A stretch of DNA of 14,249 nt, taken from Clostridiales bacterium oral taxon 876 str. F0540 (lineage in GTDB: Bacteria; Bacillota; Clostridia; Clostridiales; Clostridiaceae). Positions 13,240 to 14,249 of the stretch are shown here, piece by piece. A model generated the notes under the pieces. The model saw only the letters and a program-made list of their open reading frames with translations. It had not been told where the DNA came from and searched no databases. The number at the start of each line of letters is the position of its first letter. Position 1 is the stretch's first letter. The position numbers and the translations under genes are program-made. The DNA is taken from positions 1 through 14,249 of the forward strand of contig KE993455.1 of assembly GCA_000466585.1 (NCBI GenBank). The letters are read 5' to 3'.

Positions 13240-14217
13240 ATGGCACTTTTAAACGTAATAGGAGCAATTAATCAAGCCTTAGACCAAGAGATGGCTAAAG
13301 ATAAAAGCGTTGTTGTATTTGGTGAAGACGTAGGAGTTGAAGGAGGAGTTTTCAGAGCTACTGTAGACCTGCAAAAAAAGTATGGTAAGGATAGATGTTT
13401 TGATACACCCCTTGCTGAAGCAGCTATTATTGGAACAGCTGTTGGCATGGCGATAAATGGATTAAAACCAATTGCTGAAATACAATTTTCCGGTTTTGTT
13501 TTCCCGGGGTATGATCAAATTGTTTCTCATGTTGCTAGAATGAGAAATAGAACGAGGGGAAGATTTAACCTCCCAATGGTAATAAGAATGCCTCACGGTG
13601 GAGGAATAAGGGCTTTAGAGCATCACTCGGAAAATTTGGAAACCTTATTTGGACATATTCCCGGGCTTAAGGTTGTTATACCATCAACTCCTTATGATGC
13701 AAAAGGACTTTTACTTGCAGCTATTAGAGATGAGGATCCTGTATTGTTCTTAGAACCGACAAAAATATATAGAGCCTTTAAGCAGGAGGTTCCGGAAGAA
13801 GATTATGTGATTCCAATTGGAAAGGCAAAGGTTGTTAAGACTGGAACTGACATAACAGTAGTTGCTTGGGGAGCATATTTAAGAGAGACAGAAAAAGCAG
13901 TTAAACAGCTTGAAGAGGAAGGAATTAGTGTTGAACTAATAGATCTTAGAACCATATCACCTATAGATAAGGATACAATCATCGATTCAGTCAAAAAGAC
14001 AGGACGATTTGTGGTTGTTCATGAGGCATGTAAGACCTATGGTCCGGGAGCAGAGCTTATATCAATAGTAAACGAAGGAGCTTTTTTAAATCTTGAAGCG
14101 CCTCCAACAAGACTTGCTGGTTTTGATATAACTGTTCCTCTTCCAAGAGGAGAACATCATTATCTCTTAGATTCAAAGAGAATAGCTGATGGTATTAGAA
14201 AAGTAGCAAGGTTTTAA
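13240..14217 (+). CDS. pdhB: Pyruvate dehydrogenase E1 component, beta subunit
   Basis: Partner of the alpha subunit in the E1 heterotetramer. Its 325 residues include VVVFGEDVGVEGGVFRAT (24-41), TPLAEAAIIG with the cofactor-activating Glu60, EIQFSGFVFPGYDQ (80-93), RMPHGGG (116-122) followed by EHHSE with the conserved active-site His128/129, and VVIPSTPYDAKGLLLAAIRD, which is close to B. subtilis PdhB. The C-terminal transketolase-like domain is complete, and length is normal for the family. The ribosome binding site AGGGGG (13226-13231) lies inside the end of pdhA, so translation is coupled. Directly after the TAA comes GGAGGTT and the first hairpin of the repeat also seen in the ABC operon. 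The next gene, probably E2, is outside the window. Confidence 0.93.
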   Translation: MALLNVIGAINQALDQEMAKDKSVVVFGEDVGVEGGVFRATVDLQKKYGKDRCFDTPLAEAAIIGTAVGMAINGLKPIAEIQFSGFVFPGYDQIVSHVARMRNRTRGRFNLPMVIRMPHGGGIRALEHHSENLETLFGHIPGLKVVIPSTPYDAKGLLLAAIRDEDPVLFLEPTKIYRAFKQEVPEEDYVIPIGKAKVVKTGTDITVVAWGAYLRETEKAVKQLEEEGISVELIDLRTISPIDKDTIIDSVKKTGRFVVVHEACKTYGPGAELISIVNEGAFLNLEAPPTRLAGFDITVPLPRGEHHYLLDSKRIADGIRKVARF

Positions 14218-14249
14218 GGAGGTTGAAGTCCTAAATGGACTTCAACGGG
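14218..14249 (+). repeat. Structured intra-operonic repeat, copy 3 (cut by window end)
   Basis: The first hairpin is GTTGAAGTCC (14222-14231) with GGACTTCAAC (14237-14246), 10 bp with loop TAAAT, then CGGG at the window end. It aligns with copy 1 from GGAGGTT onward. Relative to copy 1, two stem pairs have changed on both sides (A-T to G-C and C-G to T-A), so base pairing is kept. The rest of the element lies beyond 14249. Confidence 0.8.

Noticed and set aside
1..14249. Search for CRISPR arrays, tRNA or rRNA genes, transposases, toxin-antitoxin pairs and phage genes
   Set aside because: I saw no regularly spaced repeat-spacer array, no tRNA-like cloverleaf, and no recombinase or transposase motifs. 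The only repeats are the structured element and the short motifs reported.

Overview
The window reads as a chromosomal segment of a low-GC, anaerobic Gram-positive bacterium, most likely a Clostridium sensu lato. The basis is the AT-rich sequence, the strong purine-rich ribosome binding sites, the class III (oxygen-sensitive) ribonucleotide reductase pair nrdDG, a YerB-type DUF3048 lipoprotein and Firmicutes-type PDH E1 subunits. I cannot name the species from the sequence alone.

Layout from left to right: an MgtC/SapB-type membrane protein (194-901); a three-gene ABC-2 type exporter operon of one ATPase and two permeases (1202-3992), closed by a strong terminator; an aspartase-malic enzyme operon (4236-6923) with a good sigma-A promoter; a convergent DUF3048 lipoprotein gene on the minus strand (6955-7947) sharing a bidirectional terminator; nrdD and nrdG (8181-10874) with a TTGCCA/TATAAT promoter and a possible NrdR box; an SH3b-NlpC/P60 cell-wall hydrolase with an unusual N-terminus (11073-11978); and the start of a pyruvate dehydrogenase operon, pdhA-pdhB (12153-14217), which continues past the window edge.

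Metabolically, aspartase releases ammonia and fumarate from aspartate and the malic enzyme turns malate into pyruvate. A fumarase encoded elsewhere would join the two. The PDH E1 subunits would oxidise pyruvate to an acetyl group; no ferredoxin-dependent pyruvate oxidoreductase is encoded in this window.

The most unusual signal is a family of short, GC-rich, structured repeats. Two tandem 75-bp copies lie between the two permease genes of the ABC operon, and a third copy begins directly after pdhB and is cut by the window end. In both places the repeat starts right at an AGGAGGTT motif next to the upstream stop codon. The first hairpin of the element keeps its pairing between copies through two compensatory base-pair changes. 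This looks like a dispersed intra-operonic element with a conserved RNA or DNA fold, and I do not recognise it as a named family.
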